Shown here in pieces: positions 1-8,946 of a stretch of 60,815 nt of DNA (the first letter of the stretch is position 1; each line of letters opens with the position of its first letter). Origin of the DNA: Nitrososphaeraceae archaeon. GTDB taxonomy: Archaea > Thermoproteota > Nitrososphaeria > Nitrososphaerales > Nitrososphaeraceae. The stretch lies in NCBI GenBank assembly GCA_021325295.1, contig JAJPHM010000061.1, forward strand, positions 1 to 60,815. Direction: 5' to 3'. Below the pieces are notes generated by a model. The model was not told the origin of the DNA and made no database searches. It saw only the letters and a program-made list of their open reading frames with translations. The translations under genes were made by a program, and so were the position numbers.

Positions 1-59
1 ACAAGTACAGTCCATACCTTACTATAGCTGGGTTTGTCCTGGTTCTCATGGCAATGAAC

Positions 60-78
60 AGCTAGGACAATCCTAGCT
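60..78 (-). terminator. Hairpin closing the DISARM-like cluster
   Basis: An 8-bp perfect inverted repeat (AGCTAGGA / TCCTAGCT) with a 3-nt loop lies just after the stop codon at 86 of the leftward Ntn-hydrolase gene. It is placed as an end-of-operon hairpin. There is no strong T-tract after it on the minus strand, so its role as terminator is inferred from position only. Confidence 0.35.
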
Positions 79-85
79 ATACGAA

Positions 86-460
86 TTACCTTAAGTTAAC
101 AGAGCCGCTCTTTTTGAGGAAATGTTTTCCAATGAGTATCTTAAATTTAAAATGCTCCTTATGATCATCAGACATATAGATTCGATATATTCTGTTAAAA
201 TTTCCTACGCTATGGGATAATGTTTCTACGATGTTATAGGGATTGTATTTATCAGTTGCATCTCTTGTCACTATATAATCCCCAACAACATATTTTCTAA
301 ATACATCGAACGACCAAACACGTCCCGTATAAGCAACAACAATGTGCTCAAAATCTCCATGAATTTTCTGAACATATCTTGGTCTTCTACCTCCACTCAA
401 CATTCTATCTGCAATTATCACTATTCCATCTTTACAATGTGCGCCGATAATACAAGTCAA
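86..460 (-). CDS. Short proteasome-like Ntn hydrolase
   Basis: This 124-residue protein begins MTCIIGAHCKDGIVIIADR, which matches the N-terminus of proteasome beta/HslV-type Ntn hydrolases. After Met removal Thr1 would be the nucleophile; Asp17 falls exactly at the conserved place and Lys31 near the Lys33 position. Family members usually have about 180-220 residues, so this one lacks roughly the last third of the fold. It is either a reduced form or a truncated gene; no obvious continuation appears in the other frames before the window ends. It starts 44 nt after the HEPN-like gene in the same direction and is the last gene of the 5932-86 cluster. The family call is reasonably sure; activity is uncertain. 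Confidence 0.6.
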   Translation of the reverse strand: MTCIIGAHCKDGIVIIADRMLSGGRRPRYVQKIHGDFEHIVVAYTGRVWSFDVFRKYVVGDYIVTRDATDKYNPYNIVETLSHSVGNFNRIYRIYMSDDHKEHFKFKILIGKHFLKKSGSVNLR

Positions 461-504
461 TACATGTCATTTTGTACTGGAATATCTAAGCTTTGGCTAG
501 CTTT

Positions 505-963
505 TCATCTTCCCTGAGTTGAGAGCTTAGTCAAAAGTAGTAGCTCTTCAAGCATAGGATGCATTAAAGATGCGGGAGCCCAATAGGTTTTCTGACCGTC
601 ATATAGAGATCCGGCATACCTAAGAGAATGATCCTTATGACGTGCATGTAGACCATTTATTACATTTATTGTAGTCAGTGTTATCGTTACTCCCTTTTTC
701 TGTAATGCTTCCAAAAGTGTGTTTAGATCATGTCGATAATCATATTTCTTTAAGTCGTTTTCTGTAAACCCTCTTTTTAGTAGGGCAGATTTAAGAAATA
801 ACTCCGCAGCATGGGAAACTAGAAAATAAAATGGAATTGCCGTTAGTTTCGCCGGAGAGCCGTCATCTCGTTTTTCCAATGTTGCCTCTAATTTTTTTGC
901 ACTCTCCCAAAAGGCAACGCCCATCAGGCGGTAGCAAGATGCTAGCGCATTGTTGTCTATCAT
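505..963 (-). CDS. HEPN-like domain protein
   Basis: A 152-residue, mostly helical protein. Residues about 44-85 have the pattern of HEPN-type proteins: a hydrophobic helix with HAAELFLKSALLKRG followed by a YRHDLNTLLEAL helix. Such proteins occur as RNases, nucleotidyltransferase partners or abortive-infection factors. The canonical catalytic RX4-6H motif is not clear; the R-H pairs in YRHDL and HARHKDH are candidates. The start is 41 nt downstream of the PLD-like gene and 44 nt upstream of the Ntn hydrolase, so it probably belongs to the same transcript. The specific function is not recognised. Confidence 0.5.
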   Translation of the reverse strand: MIDNNALASCYRLMGVAFWESAKKLEATLEKRDDGSPAKLTAIPFYFLVSHAAELFLKSALLKRGFTENDLKKYDYRHDLNTLLEALQKKGVTITLTTINVINGLHARHKDHSLRYAGSLYDGQKTYWAPASLMHPMLEELLLLTKLSTQGR

Positions 964-1004
964 GCCCCGGCTTTCATTTCCGAACGTATCATGCTCGACT
1001 ATGT

Positions 1005-1754
1005 CTATTCCCCTATTTTCCTAGAATTCTCAAAAACGGTGGTAAAGAATGAAGCCAGCTCGGCACCGATGCGCTCATCAGAGACCAAGACGCCCAACTC
1101 TACATTGTAATACAGCGAACGTTCATTGATGTTTGCCGACATTATCATAGCCGATTTTCTATCGACACAGACAAATTTGGCGTGGACTTGATAGAGCTGG
1201 ACTCCCTTAGAGCGCTCCTTCAGATATCTGACTTCGATGTTTGGATTAAGTCTAACCAGTCTGGTGAAAAAGGGCGAGCTCGCATTCTCTGTTAGCATTC
1301 GGATCCTAACATTGCGATCGATCCTTTCGACTATTGGAACTACTAATTCATCGATAAATGGTGAGCACACTAGCGCCTCGGTTCTTGCGGAACCAAGCAA
1401 ATCGATTAGTGCCTCTGCTATTGAAGATGATGGGAAAGAACTGGTTTGTTTCTTTAAGCTTGGTGGAGCCACAAAAAGTAGCTGGAAGGTCGGTGGAGTA
1501 TGGGCTGGACTAGGATGACTCTCAGTGTATGAAAGATAAGCTCGGCCTGCTTTAGTTAGAGTCCATTTTGCATCGATGACAGGATGTCGGGAATCACCTT
1601 CATGACGCTCAACGAAACCCATCGAATTCATCCACAATAGTGCTGACAAGATTGGCTCATTGATCTTGGCGCGGGTCTTAATTTCATCGACTGTAAGCCC
1701 AGACATTTCTGATAGTTCCTTTAGAATTTGGCTGAGCGCGTACGTTGCAACCAA
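1005..1754 (-). CDS. Phospholipase-D-like protein, DrmC-like
   Basis: This 249-residue protein has an N-terminal winged-helix-like region (about 1-75) and a C-terminal PLD-superfamily domain. The single HKD motif is intact: H191, K193, D198, then S206 and N208, with a conserved Glu at 219 in the NVELGVLVS segment. Single-HKD proteins work as dimers and are often nucleases. The length and domain order match DrmC of DISARM systems. It starts 3 nt after the DUF1998 gene ends, so the two are almost certainly co-transcribed. Other HKD nucleases attached to helicase systems are the alternative. The PLD fold is sure; the DISARM assignment rests on context. Confidence 0.7.
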   Translation of the reverse strand: MVATYALSQILKELSEMSGLTVDEIKTRAKINEPILSALLWMNSMGFVERHEGDSRHPVIDAKWTLTKAGRAYLSYTESHPSPAHTPPTFQLLFVAPPSLKKQTSSFPSSSIAEALIDLLGSARTEALVCSPFIDELVVPIVERIDRNVRIRMLTENASSPFFTRLVRLNPNIEVRYLKERSKGVQLYQVHAKFVCVDRKSAMIMSANINERSLYYNVELGVLVSDERIGAELASFFTTVFENSRKIGE

Positions 1755-1757
1755 GCT

Positions 1758-3233
1758 CTAAAATCCCCACGAGATATCTTGAGCATCTAGGCGCAAGAGT
1801 GGACCTAGCGTGAATCTCGAAAGAGCCTCGTTCCACTCTTGACAACCTCTTGTAGCTATGCAGTATTTGCATCTGTCATCGCAGGTGCACGAGCCAATGT
1901 TTTCTCTCAGTTTTGTGAAAAATTCGAGGATGATCGGTTCCTTCTTCTGCTCGTCAAATCTAGATAATTCTATACAAGCTCCCAATCCTCCAGGTGCTTC
2001 CTCGTACACAAGCACGGCATCATTTATCATGTCGTAAATGTATGAAAAACTATCAAGCGAAACGCCAGAGACCGCCGGCAGTCTAGTAAGGAAAGCGTGC
2101 GCCAGACTGTGAAGAACAAGTTTGTGGAGATCCTTGTCCGTGGCTGTTACGCCTTGGTATTTCTGGTAATACGAAGGATGCTCCTTGAAGACTTCTTTAA
2201 GATATGAGCTTACAGTCTCGAAATAGTGAGATTTGAGTCTGAGATACAAAGCGCCAGTCTTAATGTCTCTTCCGAACTTCTTGGCTTTGATAGTTCTAGT
2301 GATATTTGCGCCGTACAAATAACCCAATACGATCTCTTTGATTCTTGCCTCTGGGGCAAACAGGAATTCCTCCACAAAGGAAGTGTCAAAGCAAGGCGAT
2401 GATTCCAATAGACTTGCAAGATTCGAATTGTTTAGTTTCAAAGAGTTCCTACTGTAGGTTGACACTAGAAACGGCTGGGAAAGATTTTCACTCGCATTGG
2501 TAAGTGAGTAGTTAGCGCTGTACAGTCTAAATTCGTTCTTGCAGTTGCTGCATACAATAGTAGAACTCTCCATGAGTCTTGCTGGATTTTTCGAGTAGTA
2601 TGAATTTAGAACCCCCTTGTTACACTTCGGGCATGCAGCTGACGTGTGATTTTTCCACGCATCCCAGAGGCTACTCAGATTAGCACCGGATATCCACACA
2701 GGTAATGGAGTAGTAGGGCTTTTCTCAGTCTCCACTTTTAACACCCAGATTGGTGTAATCTGCAGAGTCCGTCCATCGTTTGGGCATTTGAAAACATTGT
2801 ACTCCCGCTTTCGTTGGACCTCTTCCTCAAAGAAGAGTCTCTTGCATTTCGAACACCAGAACTGACAAAGGTCGTCTGCAAAACGTACCTCGGCCCTAGT
2901 CATTTTGTGGCAGGCAAACTGATTTGCTATCAGATCTCGTTTAACCTCTGGATCGTCTATGTTATTTAGCAACCCTAGGAGTTCTCTTAGCTCCTCGACT
3001 TCTAGCAACTTAGCCAGTTCCGGATTGTCTCCGTAAATACGATCAAAATTATCGACTAGGATACGAAGTTCGTCCTCATTGAACATCAGAGTAGAACCTG
3101 CGTCAATCGCCTTTGTCTTGTATATTGCGCTCTTGTACTGGTAAAGACCTGTTTGGAATGTCTTTTCATCCATTGGCAGCATGAACTTCCTGATTGCGTC
3201 ATTGCTATCTTCATCAGTTCTAAAATATACCAA
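1758..3233 (-). CDS. DUF1998 protein, DrmB-like
   Basis: A 491-residue protein with a C-terminal DUF1998 domain. The helix LHSLAHAFLTRLPAVSGV, the strand with YEEAPGGLGAC and the terminal cysteine cluster (C449, C451, C455, C458 and C464 approximately) are typical. CxxC pairs in the first half (around 127-155 and 200-235) suggest further zinc sites. DUF1998 proteins act with DEAD/DEAH helicases, either fused (YprA/MrfA, a DNA repair helicase) or as a separate gene (DrmB in DISARM). Here the start codon follows the helicase stop codon with no gap, so the pair should be translated together. Probably a DNA- or nucleic-acid-handling subunit of a helicase complex. Confidence 0.7.
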   Translation of the reverse strand: MVYFRTDEDSNDAIRKFMLPMDEKTFQTGLYQYKSAIYKTKAIDAGSTLMFNEDELRILVDNFDRIYGDNPELAKLLEVEELRELLGLLNNIDDPEVKRDLIANQFACHKMTRAEVRFADDLCQFWCSKCKRLFFEEEVQRKREYNVFKCPNDGRTLQITPIWVLKVETEKSPTTPLPVWISGANLSSLWDAWKNHTSAACPKCNKGVLNSYYSKNPARLMESSTIVCSNCKNEFRLYSANYSLTNASENLSQPFLVSTYSRNSLKLNNSNLASLLESSPCFDTSFVEEFLFAPEARIKEIVLGYLYGANITRTIKAKKFGRDIKTGALYLRLKSHYFETVSSYLKEVFKEHPSYYQKYQGVTATDKDLHKLVLHSLAHAFLTRLPAVSGVSLDSFSYIYDMINDAVLVYEEAPGGLGACIELSRFDEQKKEPIILEFFTKLRENIGSCTCDDRCKYCIATRGCQEWNEALSRFTLGPLLRLDAQDISWGF

Positions 3234-5705
3234 TTAACCACCCTTTAATTTCTTCAAAGTGTCAATATCAGAAGAAGTCAAGCCTGCTGAACGGAGTGCT
3301 TTGTAACGGCCTTTTGCCATTCCAGTCGAGCGCGTAAATCTAGACTTGTAGTCATATGGTTCTTCAAACTCAACCAGAACCGTTTCATCGACCTTTCTCA
3401 TATCAAATAGATTGAACTTCTTTGTAATGAATTCTTGTAACTGGGACTCCGGGACTCCTTGAGCTATACGAAGGAGGTCCGCCGCCCTTCTTATGTTATT
3501 GGCATCCCACATCTCTTCTAGGTATTGCTGTATCAGGGGATTCGAAATACTCTTCTTTAACATCAATTCCTTGAAGAGCAAAGAACTGTCTTCGCCTAGG
3601 ACTGTGGAAATGTCTAGGACAGAGCACAACATATGCTTGTGTTTAAGGACTTCATTTCCTACTGGAAAAGGCGGATATTCAACGAAGGAAGTTGGATCCG
3701 CTGCCAGTTTTATCGCATTCCTAAAATAGGAAAGATCGATTGGATCGTCCGGGTTCAGGAATACAAATACGATCGCATCATTATTCCGTCCCGCCCTTCC
3801 AATACGTTGGAGATAATTATTGAAAGTGTAAGGAGCGCCGTAGAGGGCAAGACCATCTAACCCTTTGAAGTCAACTCCTACCTCTAGAGTACTTGTTGCT
3901 ACAAGAACTCTAATCTTTCCAGCATTGAACTTTTCTTCCGTCTCAGCTCTTTCTTGTCGCGTGTAGTTAGAACTGTGCCCATCAATATTATCCACCAATG
4001 ACTCAGTTCTAGGATCCGCTGATAGGCGTTGTCTCGTTAGATTCAGTAGCATACTGCTCAATGTTAAGGAGTTCACGAATGTTAGTATCCTAAGTTTCGA
4101 AGTTGCGAGCATCTGATATAGTGAATATGAAACTGAGTCAATCATTCTGTAGGCTCGTGGAGATGCAAATACGACAACTTTTGAATAGGTTCTGCTGAAG
4201 TCGTAATCTTCCTCCGTCGTCTGGATGACGCTTACGTCTCGGTCAAAGAAATCTCTTCCGAATCCTATTGGGTTCTTGACGGTTGCTGATGTCGCTATGA
4301 ACTGAATCTTTGGGCGTGTATTTCTCCTGTGGTAATGCTCGATTGCATGTTCTAATCTCCGGAGAAGGTGACCAACATTACCCCCGAATAAACTGCTGAA
4401 CAAGTGCAATTCGTCCAACAGAACGACATCGGGTGGGGTATTGCTCTTCACTAAAACTGTAGACGATTTACCTCCGCAGTTATAGCAAGAAGTATTTCCG
4501 TCATCGAGTATCAATCTGCAATTTTGACAATGCGTTATTTCAGTCTCTGCGCCAAGAAATACATGTCTCCTTCTATCGGCCATCAGAATTCTGTTCATAA
4601 TATCAGCCGTACAAACGAGGATATCTGGCGGATGAAGGGTTGTATTGTATCGATCTGCTATTATGTAAGGATATTCGCTTCCACATTTCGAGCAGCGAAG
4701 TACACCTCTTTCATTAGAGACAAGCCTAATCTCCGCAGGCGTGACATTGCCCTTTTCTAGTTCACCCTCATGTCTGACACACCGCAGCGGAAGTGGAATC
4801 TTCAGCGATATCCGTTCTTCAATATCCCCGTGGTAGACGCCCACAGTAAGTTTGTCGCTACCATCCTTATTGATCCAGTCAGCGAACTCGAAAATTCGTT
4901 GAAGCTGATCGCTTGCTAGCGCTTTCGTTGGATAGAATAGAATTGCCTTTACCCCATTCAGACCGGCCTTCTTCATATCTAGGATCCGAGTAAGTATTGG
5001 AATAGCGAACGCTTCTGTTTTGCCTGCGGCAGTCCTTGCAATTACAATGCAAGGGGCTCTATTGCCATGCATTTGTGTAAAGATTTCGGTAATCGCCCTA
5101 TTCTGGAAATCATATAGCCGTCCGCCGTTGGCTTCAATTTTCGATTCGACAAACTTTTGAACTGATTGATCGATTTGTTTAGCAATACATGACCTTATCC
5201 GCTCTGACAATTCCTTGATGATGGTTTTTCCGGCCTTCGGTCTCGGGAGATTTGTCGGAGCAATGTAATAATCTTGGAATAATATGGAATTCTTGTCATT
5301 CTGTTCGAGTGGCAAGAGACCATACCCTTTTACTTCGCTCGGCTTACACTGAATGGGTCCATCCGTCCGCTCGCTGATCGATAAGTCCAACAAACTACCA
5401 AATTCAAAGGTTCGCTGTCCTTCCTTGATTCTATCGGTTTCAGTCTCGTTTGCTAGCTTGAAGAGCAAGCGGTTTACGTTAGAATTGCGTTTTACGTCCT
5501 TAACCATACGGAGCTTGATGGGACGTGGCTCAGAACCACCTATGATTGGGACTTCTATCGTTGCTTCTCTCCCTGAAAAGGTTTGCTCGGTTGATTCATC
5601 TGCAATTTTTATACTTAATTGGATTCCGGAAGAACCGAAGATACTCCTCACGTTCACTTCGATATCCACGAAGTTTGTCAAAGAGCTCCTAGCCTTGAAA
5701 ACCAT
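3234..5705 (-). CDS. DEAD/DEAH helicase, DrmA/YprA-like
   Basis: An 823-residue superfamily 2 helicase. Visible motifs: motif I ARTAAGKT at 223-230, motif Ia around 258-265 (YPTKALASDQ), motif II DELH at 431-434, motif III SAT at 473-475, and motif VI QRIGRAGR near 660. Between motifs Ia and II lie two zinc-ribbon-like clusters, C338/C341 and C393/C396/C407/C410. The protein lacks a DUF1998 tail, which is instead the next gene. The neighbourhood (helicase, DUF1998, PLD) is that of DrmA-B-C; a split MrfA-type repair helicase is the alternative. About 220 residues precede the helicase core and are not assigned. Confidence 0.75.
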   Translation of the reverse strand: MVFKARSSLTNFVDIEVNVRSIFGSSGIQLSIKIADESTEQTFSGREATIEVPIIGGSEPRPIKLRMVKDVKRNSNVNRLLFKLANETETDRIKEGQRTFEFGSLLDLSISERTDGPIQCKPSEVKGYGLLPLEQNDKNSILFQDYYIAPTNLPRPKAGKTIIKELSERIRSCIAKQIDQSVQKFVESKIEANGGRLYDFQNRAITEIFTQMHGNRAPCIVIARTAAGKTEAFAIPILTRILDMKKAGLNGVKAILFYPTKALASDQLQRIFEFADWINKDGSDKLTVGVYHGDIEERISLKIPLPLRCVRHEGELEKGNVTPAEIRLVSNERGVLRCSKCGSEYPYIIADRYNTTLHPPDILVCTADIMNRILMADRRRHVFLGAETEITHCQNCRLILDDGNTSCYNCGGKSSTVLVKSNTPPDVVLLDELHLFSSLFGGNVGHLLRRLEHAIEHYHRRNTRPKIQFIATSATVKNPIGFGRDFFDRDVSVIQTTEEDYDFSRTYSKVVVFASPRAYRMIDSVSYSLYQMLATSKLRILTFVNSLTLSSMLLNLTRQRLSADPRTESLVDNIDGHSSNYTRQERAETEEKFNAGKIRVLVATSTLEVGVDFKGLDGLALYGAPYTFNNYLQRIGRAGRNNDAIVFVFLNPDDPIDLSYFRNAIKLAADPTSFVEYPPFPVGNEVLKHKHMLCSVLDISTVLGEDSSLLFKELMLKKSISNPLIQQYLEEMWDANNIRRAADLLRIAQGVPESQLQEFITKKFNLFDMRKVDETVLVEFEEPYDYKSRFTRSTGMAKGRYKALRSAGLTSSDIDTLKKLKGG

Positions 5706-5728
5706 TTTAGTTGTGTAAGTCTGGTTCT

Positions 5729-5932
5729 CTATGTTTTTGTCTTCCAGAATGTATCCGACCTCGTTTCGTCCGCCAACCTCCCAGAGTTGGGTTCATCTTG
5801 CTGCTTTCGCGGTGGTAATACCCTGAAATGAGGGCGAGGTTCAAGCTGAATGGCAGAAAGGTCGTCCATTATGGAAGTAGCCAGTTTGCTGACGTCTACC
5901 TGCGCGCCGCTCGCAGAGGCCAATCTCCCCAT
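5729..5932 (-). CDS. Small ORF leading the helicase cluster
   Basis: A 67-residue ORF lies 23 nt upstream of the helicase gene in the same direction. An A/T-rich element resembling a TATA box sits about 25 nt before its ATG, so it would be the first, leaderless gene of the cluster. The sequence is hydrophilic (MGRLASASGAQVDVSKLATS at the start, a basic/acidic tail) and matches nothing I recognise. It could also be untranslated leader of the helicase mRNA. Confidence 0.35.
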   Translation of the reverse strand: MGRLASASGAQVDVSKLATSIMDDLSAIQLEPRPHFRVLPPRKQQDEPNSGRLADETRSDTFWKTKT

Positions 5933-5949
5933 TATACGAGTCTGGATAC

Positions 5950-5963
5950 TAATAAAGGATCAG
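5950..5963 (-). promoter_or_regulatory. Putative TATA box of the DISARM-like cluster
   Basis: On the minus strand the sequence GATCCTTTATTAG is centred about 25 nt upstream of the ATG at 5932. This is the normal archaeal TATA spacing for a leaderless message. It is the only plausible promoter directly before the cluster. Confidence 0.4.
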
Positions 5964-6116
5964 AGATTTCCGTGACTTCGAAAAACATAACATAAGCCGC
6001 ATGCTAACAGATGGATTTGTTGCATATGTTATTACCCCCGGTCGGACTGCCATTTATTATGCAACAAAATTACAGTTTAATTCATTTACTCATTCATTTA
6101 CCCGTCATTCACTAAT

Positions 6117-7130
6117 TCATGTCATGGCCTTCAAGACCAGCATGCAAGCAGCTGCAATGGCCGCGCTTGCTGGTATGGTAATTGCCCATGCATAGATTAT
6201 GCGCCTGCCAAGGCCCCACCTTACTGCAGAGAACCTTTTCGTGGCGCCGGTCCCCATGATGGATCCGGTGATTGCATGCGTGGTGCTAACTGGAATGCCA
6301 AGCCAGGCCATCGCCGTAAGTATTGCTCCTCCGCCTGTCTCGGCACAAAAGCCCTGATACGGCTTGAGGCTTGTCAGTCGAAAAGCCATTGTCTTTACAA
6401 TCCGCCATCCGCCAAAAAATGTGCCTAGTGACATTGCTGTGGCTGCCGCCATGATGACCGGTACCGGCACCGCAAATGCCTTTGAGCCCAGCATCCCGCC
6501 AGCTATCAGAAGGGCTGTAATGACGCCCATTGTCTTCTGGCCGTCGTTTGCCCCGTGGGTCAATGAGAAAAAAGTAGACGATGCAATCTGCAGCTTGCCA
6601 AATGCTTTGTTGACCTTGTCAGGCCTTGCCCTGTAGAGGGCAAACATTAACCCCAGGGTCAGCCCGTAGGCGATCGCCAGACCGATTAGGGGTGAAACAA
6701 CCATGAAGATCAGAGTTTTCTGTATTCCCTGACCCCATATGACAGCGTCTATCCCGCCGACAGCCAGCGCAGACCCGATAAGCCCACCAATCAGGGCATG
6801 GCTGCTAGAAGACGGCAGGCCAAAATACCATGTCAGCAGATCCCATATCAGCCCGCCCACCAGCCCTGCTGCGATAACATAGACGGTAGAAAACTCTGGC
6901 TGTATTATTCCCTTGCCAACAGTTGAAGCAACAGCCGTGCCAAAAATAAAAGGGCCAGCCAGATTGGCGGCTCCGGCAATTGCCACCGCCTGGATTGGCC
7001 TCAGCACCTTGGTCCCTACTATTGTGGCAATCGAGTTGGCTGCATCGTGGAACCCATTGAGAAAATCAAACGCTAAAGCTATGGCTATGGCGCCATAGAC
7101 AGCCATCACAGGAACTCCAGCTTCTGGCAT
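6117..7130 (-). CDS. pit: PiT-family inorganic phosphate permease
   Basis: A 337-residue polytopic membrane protein. Both PiT signature repeats are visible: the N-terminal DFLNGFHDAANSIATIV (about 22-38) and the C-terminal repeat ending in PVSTTHAITGSIMGTG (about 280-295). About nine to ten hydrophobic segments are present. It would import phosphate with H+ or Na+. It lies 46 nt downstream of a DUF47/PhoU-like gene in the same direction, a standard two-gene phosphate uptake unit. The length is on the short side for PiT but fits archaeal members. Confidence 0.92.
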   Translation of the reverse strand: MPEAGVPVMAVYGAIAIALAFDFLNGFHDAANSIATIVGTKVLRPIQAVAIAGAANLAGPFIFGTAVASTVGKGIIQPEFSTVYVIAAGLVGGLIWDLLTWYFGLPSSSSHALIGGLIGSALAVGGIDAVIWGQGIQKTLIFMVVSPLIGLAIAYGLTLGLMFALYRARPDKVNKAFGKLQIASSTFFSLTHGANDGQKTMGVITALLIAGGMLGSKAFAVPVPVIMAAATAMSLGTFFGGWRIVKTMAFRLTSLKPYQGFCAETGGGAILTAMAWLGIPVSTTHAITGSIMGTGATKRFSAVRWGLGRRIIYAWAITIPASAAIAAACMLVLKAMT

Positions 7131-7176
7131 AGCAACCTTACCCCAAATAACACGAAAGCATTCGATCTTTACTTGC

Positions 7177-7812
7177 TCAGCCGTACTTCAGGGCAATATC
7201 TTCAACCACGTCTGCCACGTCCGCGCACCTGTCTAGAGCCCCTTCAAGATTCTCATAGATCTCCTTTAGCTTTATTATCTCGATTGCATCGTTTGTTTCG
7301 AAAAGCTGGGCTATTGCTGTCCTGTAAATCCTGTCTGCTTCATGTTCATAGTTGTTGATGTTGCGGCAATGCTCTACCATGTCCTTTGCATTTTTGAGCT
7401 TTTTGAGCCTCGTTACAAGCAGGTTCACCTCCTGCGAAGCAGAGTGCAAAACCCTTGCAAGCTCTAGCATGTAGGGGGTTGCTGATTTTATCTTGAAAAG
7501 CACAAACCTGTCTGCAGTGCCGTCAGTGTAATCAAGCACCTCGTCAATGGCGCTTGTGAGCCTTGAAATATCCTCTCTGTCTATAGGGGTCACAAAAGTC
7601 TGGTCGACAGCATTGAAGAGGCTGTGGGCGATCTCGTCTCCCTGGTGTTCCAGGTCTTTGATCTTCTCCCTCTGGGTCGCAAAATTGCCCGTACTGGTCA
7701 GCATGTCAACAAGTGCGCCGGTAGCCTCTACCAGATTGGCTCCCTGGCTCTCCAGTTCGGAAAGTATTGTCTTGTCGTTTGATCGCATCCATGAAAGAAA
7801 GCTAGCTGGCAT
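7177..7812 (-). CDS. DUF47 PhoU-like protein paired with PiT
   Basis: A 211-residue all-helical protein of the DUF47 (TIGR00153-type) family. It has the acidic metal-binding helices of the PhoU fold, for example HQGDEIAHSLFNAVDQTF near residue 50 and NNYEHEADRIYRTAIAQLF near 150. DUF47 genes accompany PiT permeases and are thought to control phosphate flux. A TATA-like ATATATAG sequence lies about 35 nt upstream of the start, and the operon order is DUF47 then pit. Confidence 0.9.
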   Translation of the reverse strand: MPASFLSWMRSNDKTILSELESQGANLVEATGALVDMLTSTGNFATQREKIKDLEHQGDEIAHSLFNAVDQTFVTPIDREDISRLTSAIDEVLDYTDGTADRFVLFKIKSATPYMLELARVLHSASQEVNLLVTRLKKLKNAKDMVEHCRNINNYEHEADRIYRTAIAQLFETNDAIEIIKLKEIYENLEGALDRCADVADVVEDIALKYG

Positions 7813-7949
7813 CTTATTCTACGTGGCAGTATGGGAGCTTGGGAGATATATAGCCATTCGACTTTAACTATATAGCATATATAGATACATAGATAGACAG
7901 ACAGGCAGACTGTGCCAAGCCAGCTGCGATTTGGCCCAGTCCAGTCCAG

Positions 7950-8399
7950 CTAGAGCCACATTGTGTTGACGTTTCTCAAGATTGCTATATGCGAGAACTT
8001 GCCCTTGCCTTTTATCCCGCCATGCCAGTGGATTCTGCCTGCTGGAATCAGAACTGCTTCCCCGTTGCTAAAATGCGCAGATTCTGCAATAACAAGTTCG
8101 TACTTGCCGTCTTTTGTCTGTTCTACCTTTTCCAGAATCTCTACCATGCCCTCACCTTCCATGGCTATCAGCATCTGATCGGATTCGTGGTAGTGCAGCC
8201 TTGTTCTTGCTCCGTCATGGAAGGTGACGTTGTATACCTTGAGCTCTCTTTTCTGATCCTTTGAACTGAACATATCAGATACTTTGTTCATGGTAACCTT
8301 GCCGATGTAGTAACCCTTCTCTATCTGCCCTTCGGCAAAAAATTGAATTTTTTCCAAGCTAATTATTATCTGGTCAACCCGTAGAGCGTTATAAAACAT
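7950..8399 (-). CDS. Cupin-domain protein
   Basis: A small single-domain cupin. The motif RTRLHYHESDQMLIAMEGEG gives the first metal-site histidines and IPAGRIHWHGG the second. Substrate unknown; such proteins range from isomerases to sensors. The ORF can open at 8399, but a TATA-like TTTATAAC lies within its first codons, so a TTG near 8357 or the ATG at 8291 may be the true start. It sits alone between the phosphate genes and a small membrane protein. Confidence 0.75.
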   Translation of the reverse strand: MFYNALRVDQIIISLEKIQFFAEGQIEKGYYIGKVTMNKVSDMFSSKDQKRELKVYNVTFHDGARTRLHYHESDQMLIAMEGEGMVEILEKVEQTKDGKYELVIAESAHFSNGEAVLIPAGRIHWHGGIKGKGKFSHIAILRNVNTMWL

Positions 8400-8474
8400 T
8401 CTATCGTGATCCCGCTGCAGGCTAGTTATCTTATCTCTGCTGCATGCTATCTGCGAAGACTAGCTAGAGAACAA

Positions 8475-8858
8475 CTAGTGCACTGCAGACCTCCAGTACC
8501 TGTCATGATCTGCAGTGACCTGCTTTTTGTCTGCCAGCTTTTTGGCTGCAGGAAGTGTATCCCTTACAAGTCTGGCAATAACTACAAAGCCAGAAATGCC
8601 CGGGACCAGAGCAATTGCATTTAGCGTCCTGTCGTCTGTAAGGCTCTTCTTGATTGGCTGCTTTCTCTCGGCAGCTTCTGACAGTGCTATAATTACGCCG
8701 GCTATTACGGCCACAGTGGTGATAGGCATTCCTCCCGGAAGCGTAACCCTGATCCCAAATGGAAGCGAGTTTAGGGCCATGGCTGAGGATGTGAGCAAGC
8801 TTATTGGAAGCGCCATCTTTTTTGAAATGTTATGATCGGCAAGGCACATGTTGGCCAC
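8475..8858 (-). CDS. Small membrane protein, unknown
   Basis: A 127-residue protein with two likely membrane segments, around residues 48-66 (ITTVAVIAGVIIALSE) and 80-98 (AIALVPGISGFVVIARLV), and a basic C-terminus. The start may be the internal Met at about 8816. No family is recognised. Confidence 0.5.
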   Translation of the reverse strand: MANMCLADHNISKKMALPISLLTSSAMALNSLPFGIRVTLPGGMPITTVAVIAGVIIALSEAAERKQPIKKSLTDDRTLNAIALVPGISGFVVIARLVRDTLPAAKKLADKKQVTADHDRYWRSAVH

Positions 8859-8946
8859 CTCTAGCCGGTGCGATCTTTGCAGTACGTCCCAATAAGCTCT
8901 TACCTTTTAGCTGAAAGATAAACCAGAAAAGAGTTACAGTACAAGC

